A stretch of DNA of 64,000 nucleotides from Pseudomonadota bacterium (GCA_021777765.1 JAJYDF010000016.1:1-64000); one strand, 5' to 3'. Counted from the first letter of the stretch, positions 1-9,019 are shown. The notes: generated by a model not told the origin, from the sequence alone. Numbers and translations: made by a program.

Positions 1-3
1 GCA

Positions 4-34
4 GTTAACTCGCAAGACGGTATTTGACCCCTCC
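4..34 (+). repeat. Repeat family A, copy 1
   Basis: A ~31-bp unit containing GCAAGACGGTATTTGACCCC. It matches, with a few substitutions, the arms of the palindrome at 1642-1701 and the copy at 4196-4223. It touches the stop codon of the ATPase gene that follows, so this gene lies between two direct copies of the unit. Confidence 0.8.
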
Positions 35-1345
35 TTACACTTTATTCAACAATCTTCCTAATTCACTTAATAAATACAAAGGGCAATTGAGGACCTTACC
101 ATCTTTCTTTAAGTTCATGGGTGAACAACGAATCAATAAATCAGGCATATATTTATTATCATATATTCTCAAGCTTTTCTTTTTATCCGATTGACCTGAT
201 TTTATTTCGAATGGATAAATTTTATCCTCATGTTGCATGACAAAATCCAATTCCGCGGTATTTTCACTTGTCCAATAATATAAACCATATTCACTTCGTA
301 CTAATTCTTGTGCTACATAATTTTCTGTTAGTGATCCTCTAAACTCTTGGAATAAATCATTGCCATACAAAATTGTTTTTGCAGGGAGATTTGCAGTAGC
401 ACCTAATAACCCCACATCAACCATATAAATTTTAAAATAATCAAAACTTGCATAAGCATTTAAAGGTAGTTTTGGTACAGAAATATTACTCACTTTATAG
501 ATTAACCCTGCTTCTTTTAACCATTGCAAAGCAACTTCAAATTCAGCCGCACGAGCGCCTTTACGTATCACAGAATAAATAAATTTTTTATTTTCTTTTG
601 CTAATTGACTAGGTAATGATTGCCAAACTTGATTAATTTTCATCACTTGATTCGGTGGTGTATGCTTAGCAAAATCTAATTGATATGCTTGTAATATGCT
701 ATTTTGAATTTGCCTTATTTGATTTAAATCATTGGAAATTGCATATCCTGCAACCGCCTCAGGCATACCGCCAATGTATAAATATTCTTTAAAATATTTT
801 AATAACATCTCATGTAAATTGCTGGGAATTGGTGAGATATGGGCAATGTTTTCTATATATGATTTTAATTTTTCTTGACCTATTGCTTCCAAAAATTCAA
901 GAAAATTCAGCGGGTATAAATGAATAAAATTGACTTTACCTACAGGAAATCCTTTTACATGTCTTAATTTAACACCCAGTAATGAACCTGCAGCGCAAAC
1001 GTGGTATTCCGAAATAGATTCATAAAAATATTTCAAACTATTTAATGCTTCTGGGCATTCTTGAATTTCGTCGAATATGATTAATGTTTTACCAGGCTTG
1101 ATATCCACTCCCATTTCTAATGAAAGGGAAGACAGTATTACCTCTGGCTCGATACTTTCTGCAAATAATCTTGCCAATTTAGGGGTTGTTTCAAAATTGA
1201 TATAGAGTGTTGTTTTAAATTCTTGTTCGCCAAACTTTTGCAAAACATATGTTTTACCCACCTGACGTGCGCCCATGAGCAGCAATGGCTTACGGTCTGC
1301 TTGATTTTTCCACTGAATGAGCTGTCGGTAAATGTATCTTTTCAT
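35..1345 (-). CDS. AAA-family ATPase with DUF4143 C-terminal domain
   Basis: The 436-aa protein has an N-terminal AAA_14-type P-loop domain: Walker A GARQVGKT at residues 25-32 and Walker B TLIIFDEIQE near 87-95. The C-terminal half resembles DUF4143, with an E-L-D-F...F-E-I-K-S-G pattern near residues 365-383 that recalls a PD-(D/E)XK nuclease-like fold. Such proteins are widespread in bacteria and archaea, often mobile, and of unclear function; some are thought to act in defence or as toxin-antitoxin-like units. The start is ATG at 1345. The gene is monocistronic and flanked by repeat family A, with a two-dyad inverted repeat just upstream that may be its operator. The family call is solid; the role is unknown. 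Confidence 0.85.
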   Translation of the reverse strand: MKRYIYRQLIQWKNQADRKPLLLMGARQVGKTYVLQKFGEQEFKTTLYINFETTPKLARLFAESIEPEVILSSLSLEMGVDIKPGKTLIIFDEIQECPEALNSLKYFYESISEYHVCAAGSLLGVKLRHVKGFPVGKVNFIHLYPLNFLEFLEAIGQEKLKSYIENIAHISPIPSNLHEMLLKYFKEYLYIGGMPEAVAGYAISNDLNQIRQIQNSILQAYQLDFAKHTPPNQVMKINQVWQSLPSQLAKENKKFIYSVIRKGARAAEFEVALQWLKEAGLIYKVSNISVPKLPLNAYASFDYFKIYMVDVGLLGATANLPAKTILYGNDLFQEFRGSLTENYVAQELVRSEYGLYYWTSENTAELDFVMQHEDKIYPFEIKSGQSDKKKSLRIYDNKYMPDLLIRCSPMNLKKDGKVLNCPLYLLSELGRLLNKV

Positions 1346-1382
1346 ATCGTTATAATAGTCTTAAATGAAAACATTTACAATT

Positions 1383-1426
1383 ATTCATATGAAAAAATGT
1401 TATATTTTACATTTTTTCATATGAAT
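1383..1426. promoter_or_regulatory. Two-dyad inverted repeat upstream of the ATPase gene
   Basis: Two 18-bp arms (1383-1400 and 1409-1426) are perfect reverse complements across an 8-bp AT spacer. Each arm contains the self-complementary decamer TTCATATGAA (1384-1393 and 1416-1425), so the site is two dyads 32 bp apart, about three helical turns. It lies 38 bp upstream of the ATPase start. This arrangement suits a dimeric repressor or autoregulator; a transcription terminator is also possible but less likely with such AT-rich stems. Confidence 0.5.
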
Positions 1427-1499
1427 AAATGTAAATATAAACACTTTTTTATACGTAAACGTATGATTCGATGGATTCTTCGGCTGATATAAGAATAAT

Positions 1500-1621
1500 G
1501 TAACACGATACTTTCCTCGCTTGCGTTTTTACACGTAAATGACCTTTTTCATTAAGTGAACTTTACAAAATTGATATTTTCATGTTTTTTATAAAGTATG
1601 CTTTATAAAAACCCGTGTTAC
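1500..1621. repeat. Nested inverted-repeat element, ~120 bp
   Basis: The outer ends GTAACACG (1500-1507) and CGTGTTAC (1614-1621) are reverse complements. Inside lies a perfect 11-bp hairpin, TTTTTATAAAG (1586-1596) with CTTTATAAAAA (1601-1611). No coding potential is seen. It could be a small MITE remnant or a regulatory structure in the 495-bp gap between the ATPase and the Sel1 gene. Confidence 0.35.
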
Positions 1622-1641
1622 TGTTTAAAAAAGCTATTAAA

Positions 1642-1701
1642 GGGGTCAAGTACCGTCTTGCAAGTTAACGAACGTTAACTTGCAAGACGGTACTTGACCC
1701 C
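1642..1701. repeat. Repeat family A, copy 2 (perfect 60-bp palindrome)
   Basis: Two 29-bp arms (1642-1670 and 1673-1701) are exact reverse complements separated by AA. Each arm is one full unit of repeat family A. The right arm is in the same orientation as the copy at 4-34, so the ATPase gene and its upstream region lie between direct repeats 1.6 kb apart. Confidence 0.85.
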
Positions 1702-1764
1702 TCCCCATTACTGCAGCCGATGCTTTAAATTGCGAGACGGCATTAGTCACCACAACATAACTAA

Positions 1765-1793
1765 TTGATTTTAATAAACTTTCAAGATAAAAT
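1765..1793 (+). promoter_or_regulatory. Probable sigma-70 promoter of the Sel1 membrane protein gene
   Basis: A -35 hexamer TTGATT (1765-1770) and a -10 hexamer TAAAAT (1788-1793) are separated by exactly 17 bp. The predicted transcript starts near 1800, about 40 nt before the ATG at 1841. Confidence 0.5.
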
Positions 1794-1840
1794 AGCGCTC
1801 TGATTGCATCTATAAACAGCACAAGTGAGCAATACATCCA

Positions 1841-3388
1841 ATGAATTTTTCTGAAGAACAATACTACCCTCCTTATATTTCATCGATAACAAAATTGAAA
1901 GATAAACAAACAAGATCGCGGCAGCAATTTTACAATATCTCAGTGTTTAAATTAGCAATGTTATTATTTGTAACATTTGGCTTATTTTCAATTTATTGGT
2001 GGTATAAAAATTGGAGGGCACTTAAGGATTCTAAATATTTAAATGTTAATCCATTCTTACGCGCAATTTTTCCCATTTTTTATTTTAACGAATTATTAGG
2101 TTATTTAAAAAATGCTTACTCTAAAAATGGAATTAATATTAATCAATTCAAATTTCTTACTATCTTGTATATGGTCATTTATATAACAAGTTTCAGCCTA
2201 TATTTATATCAAAATGTTGCAGTATTCTATTTTCAAAGCTTGAATTATTTTCCAGCAATTATTAGCTATGTCTATTTCAATGGCATTACCTATTTACCCA
2301 TATTATTTACACAAAATTTCATTAACAAACTGAACAATGCCAATGTAGACAAACAAGTGAGGAAACTATCTTCATTAACAATCGTCACCAATGCGGTACT
2401 TGTGTTGTTGTGTCTTATGCTATTACTTAGTAATTGGTATACAGATAGTTTTAAACATCATGGTGAGTTAAATCGTGCAACTAACTTATATATGGTTTCA
2501 CTTTATCCACAATTCTCATTTGATGCAGACAAAGCCTTTCAAATAGCATTACCCATTGCGCAAGCAGGTGACCCAAGAGCCCAAGCATTAATTGGTGATA
2601 TTATTTTAATAAGAGGACATAAATTAGCGCCTGTTTCATTTGCCGTTCAGAATTATCAAAGTGCGGCGGCTCAAAATAATGCTATTGCACAATTCAACTT
2701 AGGCTTGATATATGATTACGGTTTAGATGGAATTCCACAGAATTATAATTGGGCAGCAAATTATTATCTGCAATCCGCCAAAAATGGCAATATTTTTGCT
2801 TATACAAATTTAGGCCGTTTATATGACCAGGGTCTGGGAGAAGTAAAAGATTCGAGTAAAGCCTTGTATTATTATCAAATGGCTGCAAATAAAGATCCGC
2901 GCGCAATGTATTATATTGGCCATCACTATTTAATAGCAGCTATAGCCAATAATTCTTATATGTACAGCCCAGACCTGCCATTAATAAAATTATGGTATTC
3001 CAAAGCATATGAGATGTATAAGAAAAAAAGTGTGTATAAGCTATTTTATTTTACGACTTTGTTATCACGATTAGGCGATACTGTTCCTGCATGTACTTTT
3101 AATGATATGGGTATTCTTTATGCTTCGTATAAAGGACCTAATTCAAATCTGTATTTGAGTATAGCGGTCAATAATTTTTATTATGCAGGCACTTTATATA
3201 ATGATGATATAACATCCTTATACGTTATTTCCCTTCGAGATGCTCTACCAGATTCTTTTTATCGAAATTTCGCAGAATTTCAATATCATAAATACCAGAA
3301 TACGCAACCGAGTAATGATGTAGAAATTAATTTAATTCCAGATTTTACGTACATGTCTAATAAACTGGAGAAATTATGTTCTCAATAA
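1841..3388 (+). CDS. Membrane protein with Sel1-like repeats
   Basis: The 515-aa protein has two parts. The N-terminal ~205 residues form a membrane region: a DUF4234-like stretch (residues ~30-60, with IYWWYKNWRAL) and three or four further hydrophobic segments ending near residue 203. After it come Sel1-type TPR-like repeats (residues ~230-370) with the recurring pattern A-x-x-x-L-G-x-x-Y-x-x-G. Sel1 proteins usually mediate protein contacts, and in Legionella and Coxiella several act in host interaction. The C-terminal ~140 residues are not recognised. The gene has its own promoter-like sequence and no close operon partner; the ribosome-binding site is weak. Confidence 0.75.
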   Translation: MNFSEEQYYPPYISSITKLKDKQTRSRQQFYNISVFKLAMLLFVTFGLFSIYWWYKNWRALKDSKYLNVNPFLRAIFPIFYFNELLGYLKNAYSKNGININQFKFLTILYMVIYITSFSLYLYQNVAVFYFQSLNYFPAIISYVYFNGITYLPILFTQNFINKLNNANVDKQVRKLSSLTIVTNAVLVLLCLMLLLSNWYTDSFKHHGELNRATNLYMVSLYPQFSFDADKAFQIALPIAQAGDPRAQALIGDIILIRGHKLAPVSFAVQNYQSAAAQNNAIAQFNLGLIYDYGLDGIPQNYNWAANYYLQSAKNGNIFAYTNLGRLYDQGLGEVKDSSKALYYYQMAANKDPRAMYYIGHHYLIAAIANNSYMYSPDLPLIKLWYSKAYEMYKKKSVYKLFYFTTLLSRLGDTVPACTFNDMGILYASYKGPNSNLYLSIAVNNFYYAGTLYNDDITSLYVISLRDALPDSFYRNFAEFQYHKYQNTQPSNDVEINLIPDFTYMSNKLEKLCSQ

Positions 3389-3509
3389 TTCGGTCACTGT
3401 GTAGCAAGATAAATAAATTTAAATGGTTAAATAATGAGAAATTATGCTTGGATATCTTCAAAACTTGAATGATTGTGCGCGCAATAATTTGCTCAATGGT
3501 ATTGAATAA

Positions 3510-4215
3510 TTAAATATTTTGTCCCTTTAACCCGACTACCGGTCGTGCGTTATCTGTAACTGTTTCATTTTTTCTTTCCAAAGGTTGATAATGAAAGAAT
3601 CCATACCTATTTTTTTCGATAGAATTTAAATTGTTTTCTGTATTATTTTGTTTTGTTACATCAGCTTGCTGTAATCGCCCATTTAGCAGTATTTCAATTT
3701 CTTTATGTTGCAACTCTTTAGCTAACATGGGTGGTGTTTTACCGTCACCATTTTTCGGCGTCATGTCAGCACCTCTAATTACAAGATAATAAATTTCTAT
3801 TGGCAAATGTCACATTGCCCACTTCATCATTGATAAATCCAATAACAAAATTATCGGCTGGATCATTCAAGTGTTTTTGAAATATTTTCTGTTCATTTGC
3901 TGACATTGTAGCTTTACTGGTCCAGAGTTTTAAATCCTTTTCTTTTACTGGACTTTCACTCCAAATAATTTTATGTTTGGCTTCAAATTCTGAGCGAGAA
4001 ATTTTATGGGAATTATTATTAAATATTCCCTCACAATAATTTATAGTCTCTGGTAAAACAGCTTCTGGAAATATTGGAATAATCGTTGCAAGATATTTTT
4101 CTTTAAAATAATCAAATACGGTTTGAAAATCATGATTTTTGAAAGAGATTTTCCTGGCCAATAAAACGGGTGATAAACCTTGAAATGCATATATATTAAC
4201 TTGCAAGACGGTACT
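3510..4215 (-). pseudogene. Truncated, frameshifted ankyrin-repeat protein
   Basis: Two overlapping minus-strand frames together look like one ankyrin-type protein. The upstream part (4215 to ~3775) contains an ankyrin-like start (FQGLSPVLLARK). The downstream part (to 3510), in another frame, reads LVIRGADMTPKNGDGKTPPM followed by LAKELQHKEIEILL, a clear ankyrin repeat. The frame changes near 3780-3806. Upstream, the open frame runs through repeat family A (4196-4223) into the 3' end of tsaD, so no credible start remains and the 5' end appears lost at the repeat. I read it as the relic of an ankyrin effector-type gene. A sequencing error at the frame change cannot be excluded, but it would not restore the 5' end. 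Confidence 0.6.
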
Positions 4216-4223
4216 TGACCCCT
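4196..4223 (+). repeat. Repeat family A, copy 3
   Basis: A single ~28-bp unit matching the right arm of the palindrome at 1642-1701. It lies 9 bp beyond the tsaD stop codon, exactly where the ankyrin relic loses its 5' end, so it marks a recombination or insertion junction. Confidence 0.85.
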
Positions 4224-4232
4224 TCCTTTCTT

Positions 4233-5237
4233 CTATAGAGTATCCATCGGCCATCTTGCTTGAGCTTTTATACATAAATCATCTTTAAATCCCTTTAGTA
4301 AGCGTCTATAGCCAGCATAGGCAATCATCGCACCATTATCTGTACAAAATTCCAAGCGCGGATAAAATACTTTACAGGATAATTTATGTGCCAAATGATT
4401 TAATTTTGATCGTAATAATTGATTGGCACTCACACCACCCGCTACAACTAATTGTGATAAATTCGTTTGTTGTAAGGCACGTTTACATTTAATGACTAAG
4501 GTATCAACCACTGCTTCTTGAAATGCAAAAGCAATATCGGCTTTAGTTTGCATATCATCGGGTGATTTTTGGATGACATTTAATGCAGCCGTTTTTAAAC
4601 CACTAAAACTAAAATCTAATCCAGGCCTATCTGTCATTGGGCGAGGAAAATGAAAACGTTGGTGATCACCTTGCTCTGCTAATTTTGCTAAAGCCGCGCC
4701 ACCCGGATAACCTAATCCTAATAATTTAGCGGTTTTATCAAATGCTTCACCCGCTGCATCGTCGATTGATTCACCTAAAATTTCATAGTGACCAATATCA
4801 GCGACATGCACCAGCATTGTGTGACCACCAGAAACTAATAAGGCTAAAAATGGAAATTGCGGCGCTTGTTCTTCTAATAAGGGGGCTAGTAAATGACCTT
4901 CCATATGATGAATTGCAATAGTAGGAATATTTAATGCCCAACCTAAACTTTTTCCAACAGTGGCGCCGACTAATAAAGCGCCTAATAATCCCGGCCCTGC
5001 AGTATAAGCAATACCATCAATAGTATTTAAAGAAATATTGGCATCATTTAATAATTGTTTTAATAACGGTAATAAATAAACGATATGATCACGCGAGGCT
5101 AATTCTGGTACCACACCACCAAATTGATTATGCATAGCAATTTGTGTGTGCAAAATATGCGCGATCAAACCATGTTCACTATCGTAAATAGCTAAGCCAG
5201 TTTCGTCGCAAGAAGTTTCAATTCCGAGAATACGCAT
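4233..5237 (-). CDS. tsaD: tRNA threonylcarbamoyladenosine synthase component TsaD
   Basis: The 334-aa protein is a full-length TsaD/Kae1/Gcp ATPase. With TsaB, TsaE and TsaC it makes t6A at position 37 of ANN-decoding tRNAs in the cytoplasm. The N-terminus [14 protein letters not shown] is diagnostic. The iron-binding HHMEGH motif (H111 and H115), the glycine-rich SGGHT segment and the [18 protein letters not shown] stretch are all present. It starts at ATG 5237 and stands alone, transcribed toward the ankyrin relic. It is essential in most bacteria. Confidence 0.97.
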   Translation of the reverse strand: MRILGIETSCDETGLAIYDSEHGLIAHILHTQIAMHNQFGGVVPELASRDHIVYLLPLLKQLLNDANISLNTIDGIAYTAGPGLLGALLVGATVGKSLGWALNIPTIAIHHMEGHLLAPLLEEQAPQFPFLALLVSGGHTMLVHVADIGHYEILGESIDDAAGEAFDKTAKLLGLGYPGGAALAKLAEQGDHQRFHFPRPMTDRPGLDFSFSGLKTAALNVIQKSPDDMQTKADIAFAFQEAVVDTLVIKCKRALQQTNLSQLVVAGGVSANQLLRSKLNHLAHKLSCKVFYPRLEFCTDNGAMIAYAGYRRLLKGFKDDLCIKAQARWPMDTL

Positions 5238-5286
5238 GGTTAATGTGTGTTATAAAAAATTCAAAATTATAACACACATTAATTAA

Positions 5287-6276
5287 TTAATAAGGCAACC
5301 CTGCCATACGCATGATTGAGCCGTGATCACGCACATAAAATGGACCATTAATTTGCGGATCAGGATAATAATAAATATCACTATAATCTTTCGCAAAAGC
5401 ACTTAATGATTGGGATACATAAACCCAGGCACAAGAATAATCTCTAGTTTTTACGTAGGCTTCTTGACTGCGTAAGTATTTGGCATCTAACACAGCATCG
5501 CCTGATAAAGTCGCTTCTAAATTGGTTGCAACGCCTGCTAAATTAATCTTAGCGCCACCACCTGCATGTACAACCAAATTATTGGTATTGATCCAATAAA
5601 GATTGAGGTGTGAATTTCCAGCAACATTTAATTGATATAACACAATGTTACCCGTCAAATTATAGGAGCCATTGCCTTTCAAATTTAAATTAAGACCTTG
5701 TTCACCGATATTACTGATAATGTATGTACCATTTCCCTGCAGCGTTAAATTTTGGATATCACTCGTATCAATCTCAATATCAACAGGTAAATTACGCGGC
5801 GTGCCAAAAGTATTATGAACACCCAATATGGTTAACTGGCCATTAACATTGGTAATGGTTATGTATTGTAAAGCATAACGCGGCCCAGTGACTTTAACCC
5901 ATGGGTAAGGCTGATTACCTTTGATGACGACATGCATAGTGCCTTGAACGAAAATGCTATTAAACGGTGTCGGTGTAAAAGTGGTTGTTATGACTTGATA
6001 AGGATCCAATTTTGTCGGTTGTGTAAATGGTTTACCTACACGTGTATAGGGTGGATTATGACTGCTTAAATTATATGGCGTGATTGGTTGATTACTATTA
6101 GCAATCTGATTAACCGGTGGTACTGCATAATAATGATGGTGATGCCACGGCCATCCGCTTGGTGAGGTATTATGCCATGAGTTTTCCCAGGAATTTTGCC
6201 AAGAATGTACTGTTGTGCAACCACTGATGAATAAGAGTGAACTGAGAAATATGCTTAAAACCAGTCTATAAATCAT
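5287..6276 (-). CDS. DUF2807 (GIN-domain) lipoprotein
   Basis: From ATG 6276 the product is 329 aa. It opens with a lipoprotein signal peptide whose lipobox is LFISGC, so it is probably anchored in a membrane by a lipidated Cys. A His/Trp/Pro-rich linker follows, then a long run of short beta-strands with repeated N-G and G-N-G turns (LQGNGTY, LKGNGSY, VAGNSHL). This is typical of the DUF2807 'putative auto-transporter adhesin head' beta-helix. The longer open frame to 6366 adds a basic stretch before the signal peptide and is unlikely; AAAGGG precedes 6276. The function is unknown; an envelope role is inferred. Confidence 0.75.
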   Translation of the reverse strand: MIYRLVLSIFLSSLLFISGCTTVHSWQNSWENSWHNTSPSGWPWHHHHYYAVPPVNQIANSNQPITPYNLSSHNPPYTRVGKPFTQPTKLDPYQVITTTFTPTPFNSIFVQGTMHVVIKGNQPYPWVKVTGPRYALQYITITNVNGQLTILGVHNTFGTPRNLPVDIEIDTSDIQNLTLQGNGTYIISNIGEQGLNLNLKGNGSYNLTGNIVLYQLNVAGNSHLNLYWINTNNLVVHAGGGAKINLAGVATNLEATLSGDAVLDAKYLRSQEAYVKTRDYSCAWVYVSQSLSAFAKDYSDIYYYPDPQINGPFYVRDHGSIMRMAGLPY

Positions 6277-6489
6277 GTCCCTTTGCCTTCTTACTTTAAC
6301 GATCCTGAAGATTAAGCGCATTAAAATAAAACATCTTGCATTGATAAGCAAATAAAAATGCCTCACATTTACGATAATCGTGTTGTAATATTGATACCTT
6401 TATTATTAGCGCTTATTACTTTTAGAGACTTCCTTATGATAAATAGCTGGCCGGAATTCTTGGCAAATGAAGTTCAAGAAAATCCGCAT

Positions 6490-7443
6490 ATGACTGACCA
6501 ATTAACGCATAAAAATGACAATCCATTTTGGCTTTGTGATTTAACTACAAACAATTGCATAAAATTGCTTGGCGATAAGTCAGCTGATTTTTTACAAGGA
6601 CAAGCGACCTGTGATGTGAATCTAGTTAACAAAACTCATATCACATTAGGAAGTTTGTGTGATTATAAAGGCCGGGTATATGCGATATTTTATCTTTTTG
6701 TTTGGCAAGATAATTATTATCTGTGGTTACCGCACGATATTATCGAAAACACCATTACACAATTAAGCAAATATGCTGTTTTTTCAAAGGTGATTTTACA
6801 AAATCAAACTAATGAATTAGTGACTATTGGCATTGGTGGGTCGCAGTGTGAAAAATATTTAACAACTATTTTAGCTGATGTGCCAAAAGCGGCAAATGAA
6901 TGCACACAAAATGATCAATATATACTAATTAAAATCTCTGAAATACCGCAACGATATTTACTGACCAGCACTAATTCGGAAATGCAAAAATATTGGCAAT
7001 TACTTAGACAGCATGCAAATCATGTATCATCAAAAAATTGGGAACTCAATAATATTACTGAAGCCATACCAATGATTCATACACAGACGATTAATTTATT
7101 TACACCTCATCAATTAAATTTACCTGAGTTAAATGCTGTGAGCTTTAATAAAGGATGTTATACCGGACAAGAAATTGTAGCGAGAACGCAATATTTGGGG
7201 AAATTAAAACAACATTTATATCGTGCAATGGTGAATTTGCCCATTCACCCACAACCGGGAGAAAAAATATCTGTTTCAACAGAAAACAATGAAATTAATG
7301 AAATTGGAATAATTGTTAATTCAGCACTGCACGAAAATAATCAATATGATCTTTTAGCTGTGCTGCAAGATAATGCAGTTGAATTATCACCATTTATTTT
7401 GCAACAAAATATGAAATATTATTTAAAGAATATTGAGCGTTAA
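6490..7443 (+). CDS. ygfZ: tRNA-modifying/Fe-S cluster protein YgfZ
   Basis: From ATG 6490 the product is 317 aa, close to the usual YgfZ length. YgfZ is a folate-binding GcvT-like protein that supports repair or maturation of some Fe-S enzymes such as MiaB. The family motif K-G-C-Y-T-G-Q-E near residue 225 carries the conserved Cys, and FLQGQATCDV near the N-terminus matches the E. coli MQGQVTADV region. The open frame extends to 6358, but the added residues are hydrophobic and absent from known homologues. Another possible start is ATG 6436. Confidence 0.85.
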   Translation: MTDQLTHKNDNPFWLCDLTTNNCIKLLGDKSADFLQGQATCDVNLVNKTHITLGSLCDYKGRVYAIFYLFVWQDNYYLWLPHDIIENTITQLSKYAVFSKVILQNQTNELVTIGIGGSQCEKYLTTILADVPKAANECTQNDQYILIKISEIPQRYLLTSTNSEMQKYWQLLRQHANHVSSKNWELNNITEAIPMIHTQTINLFTPHQLNLPELNAVSFNKGCYTGQEIVARTQYLGKLKQHLYRAMVNLPIHPQPGEKISVSTENNEINEIGIIVNSALHENNQYDLLAVLQDNAVELSPFILQQNMKYYLKNIER

Positions 7444-7475
7444 GAAAAGTAATCGCCCTATTATGTAATAAATAA

Positions 7476-7566
7476 TGTAGCCCGGACAAAGGAGCATCAA
7501 CGACGTGTCCGGGGACGTCTATTAATTCACCCGGACACGTCGCTGACGCTCCTTTGTCCGGGCTAC
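7476..7566. repeat. Repeat family D, copy 1 (91-bp inverted repeat)
   Basis: The outer arms TGTAGCCCGGACAAAGGAGC and its complement pair almost perfectly, and the inner GACGTGTCCGGG/CCCGGACACGTC pair as well, giving one long GC-rich hairpin. A closely related copy is at 17587-17669 and a decayed one at 42070-42105. It sits between ygfZ and the GST gene and may also stop transcription from ygfZ. Confidence 0.85.
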
Positions 7567-7587
7567 ATTTTTTGAATGGAGAGAAAA

Positions 7588-8205
7588 ATGATCGATTTAT
7601 ACACTTGGGGAACACCAAACGGCCATAAAATATCTATTATGTTAGAGGAAATTAAATTACCTTACACAGTACACAAAATAAATCTTAGCGAAAGAGAACA
7701 ATTCAAAACAAAATATCTCAAAATTAATCCCAATAACAAAATCCCATCAATTATTGATCAAGATGGCCCAGGCGGAAAACCAATGACATTATTTGAATCT
7801 GGTGCAATATTAATTTATCTCGCCGATAAAACAGGAAAATTATTACCTAAAAACCTACGCGATCGTGCAATCACAATTCAATGGCTCATGTTTCAAATGG
7901 CAAACATCGGCCCGATGTTAGGCCAAGCCAATCATTTTCTTAAATATGCAAAAAAGAAAATACCCTATGCAATAGAAAGATATTCTAACGAAGCCAAAAG
8001 AATTTATGGCGTCTTAAATAAACATTTAAAAGACAATGAACATCTCGCAGGAAAATATTCTATTGCTGACATCGCTGCTTTTCCTTGGATCGATATCCAT
8101 GATGATCAGCAAATCGATTTAAATGAATTTAAACATGTTAAAAGATGGCATAATGAAATTGCGGCAAGAACAGCGGTGAAAAAAGGATTATTAATACCAT
8201 TCTGA
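7588..8205 (+). CDS. yfcG: Glutathione S-transferase-like disulfide-bond oxidoreductase (YfcG type)
   Basis: From ATG 7588, preceded by GGAGAG, the product is 205 aa. The N-terminal thioredoxin-like domain (MIDLYTWGTPNGHKISIMLEE) and the NPNNKIPSI and LFESGAILIYLA segments match E. coli YfcG closely. So does the C-terminal helical domain with GPMLGQ-x-x-HF and YAIERY. YfcG-type enzymes reduce small disulfides with glutathione and have little classical GST activity. The last ~45 codons recur as an isolated fragment at ~9020-9151, beyond vapBC. The terminal motif here is RTAVKKG, while the orphan copy keeps the more usual RPAVKRG. Confidence 0.88.
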   Translation: MIDLYTWGTPNGHKISIMLEEIKLPYTVHKINLSEREQFKTKYLKINPNNKIPSIIDQDGPGGKPMTLFESGAILIYLADKTGKLLPKNLRDRAITIQWLMFQMANIGPMLGQANHFLKYAKKKIPYAIERYSNEAKRIYGVLNKHLKDNEHLAGKYSIADIAAFPWIDIHDDQQIDLNEFKHVKRWHNEIAARTAVKKGLLIPF

Positions 8206-8318
8206 TTTTAAATACGCTTTATTACCTAATTAATTTAAGATTATTCGGAGATTGACAATAATATAAAAACAGTAACAAAAAATATTTTATATTATAGAAA
8301 GATATTTCTATAGCGTTC

Positions 8319-8693
8319 TCAATAGGGGTGAATAATTGCATGATTTAGTACTCGAAAATCACTATCTAATGTAAGAATTGGGCAATTTTCTTGTACAGCA
8401 AGCGCGTAAGCAAAACAATCCCCCAAATTTAATGGATATTTCATTCTTGCTTGCGCCGCGATGCGAGCTTGCTCGATATCTGGTGCTACAAATCGAATTC
8501 CATTATAAAGTAATGTTTCCTCTATAGAAGCGAATAATTGCGGTTGACGGTCTTGAAGACGAATCAATGTTTCTGTCAAATTTACCGTGCTCATTCTTAA
8601 TTCGCGAGCATGTAAATTCATTTGCTCAATAGCCCAATCACTATATTTTTCTTTAAAAAAAACCGCCAATAAAACTGAAGTATCCAAAACCAT
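8319..8693 (-). CDS. vapC: PIN-domain toxin (VapC-like)
   Basis: The 124-aa PIN-domain protein has the expected acidic residues: Asp in MVLDTSVL, Glu in NLTETL, Asp in LGDCFAYALA and Asp in LDSDF. VapC toxins are Mg-dependent RNases that cut tRNA or rRNA and are held inactive by the cognate antitoxin. ATG 8693 is one base after the vapB stop and is preceded by GGAG, so the two genes are coupled. An earlier in-frame ATG at 8711 would overlap vapB. Confidence 0.88.
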   Translation of the reverse strand: MVLDTSVLLAVFFKEKYSDWAIEQMNLHARELRMSTVNLTETLIRLQDRQPQLFASIEETLLYNGIRFVAPDIEQARIAAQARMKYPLNLGDCFAYALAVQENCPILTLDSDFRVLNHAIIHPY

Positions 8694-8694
8694 A

Positions 8695-8931
8695 TTAGCT
8701 CCAAAGATCATCGTCTGACGTAAATTTAACTTTTTTATTTGTTGGAACTTGGTTTCCTAAGCCCAGCCAATCATTAAAATTTATCGTTTTAACCTGTTTA
8801 CTAGCGTGTTGAATCCCTTCCTTGATAGCAACTCTGATTGCTTCAGACTTAGTATTTATATGCTTAAGTCGCATAAACCTATTTAAATCTTTTTCAAAAC
8901 TAGCCGTAATATGAATATTTAATTGGGACAT
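8695..8931 (-). CDS. vapB: VapB-type antitoxin
   Basis: From ATG 8931, preceded by GAGAGGTG, the product is 78 aa. The N-terminal part fits a ribbon-helix-helix DNA-binding domain (LNIHITASFEKDLNRFM, then TKSEAIRVAIKEGI). The C-terminal tail includes a W-L-G-L-G segment and ends in acidic residues, suited to blocking the PIN active site. The pair most likely represses its own promoter through the site at 8949-8965. Both genes lie between two copies of a GST gene end. Confidence 0.82.
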   Translation of the reverse strand: MSQLNIHITASFEKDLNRFMRLKHINTKSEAIRVAIKEGIQHASKQVKTINFNDWLGLGNQVPTNKKVKFTSDDDLWS

Positions 8932-8948
8932 AATCATCACCTCTCTTA

Positions 8949-8965
8949 TGTACAGTATATATACA
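8949..8965 (-). promoter_or_regulatory. Candidate vapBC operator/promoter
   Basis: TGTACAGTATATATACA carries inverted TGTA/TACA ends and a TATATA core about 18 bp before the vapB start. An antitoxin operator overlapping the -10 region is usual for such modules. It is suggested by position and symmetry only. Confidence 0.35.
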
Positions 8966-9019
8966 TATATGAAAAATTCAATAGGATTAAGCGTTATAAA
9001 ATATAACCTTCAGCTAAAT

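Noticed and set aside
1223..1492. Plus-strand frame over the ATPase start region
   Set aside because: It is composed of AT-rich intergenic sequence with the operator-like dyads and has no start signal.
1646..1861. Minus-strand frame at the family A palindrome
   Set aside because: Its C-terminal part encodes only the repeat and it overlaps the Sel1 gene start; no ribosome-binding site is present.
6358..6489. N-terminal extension of YgfZ
   Set aside because: The extension is hydrophobic, overlaps the divergent lipoprotein gene region and is absent from the family; ATG 6490 gives the normal length.
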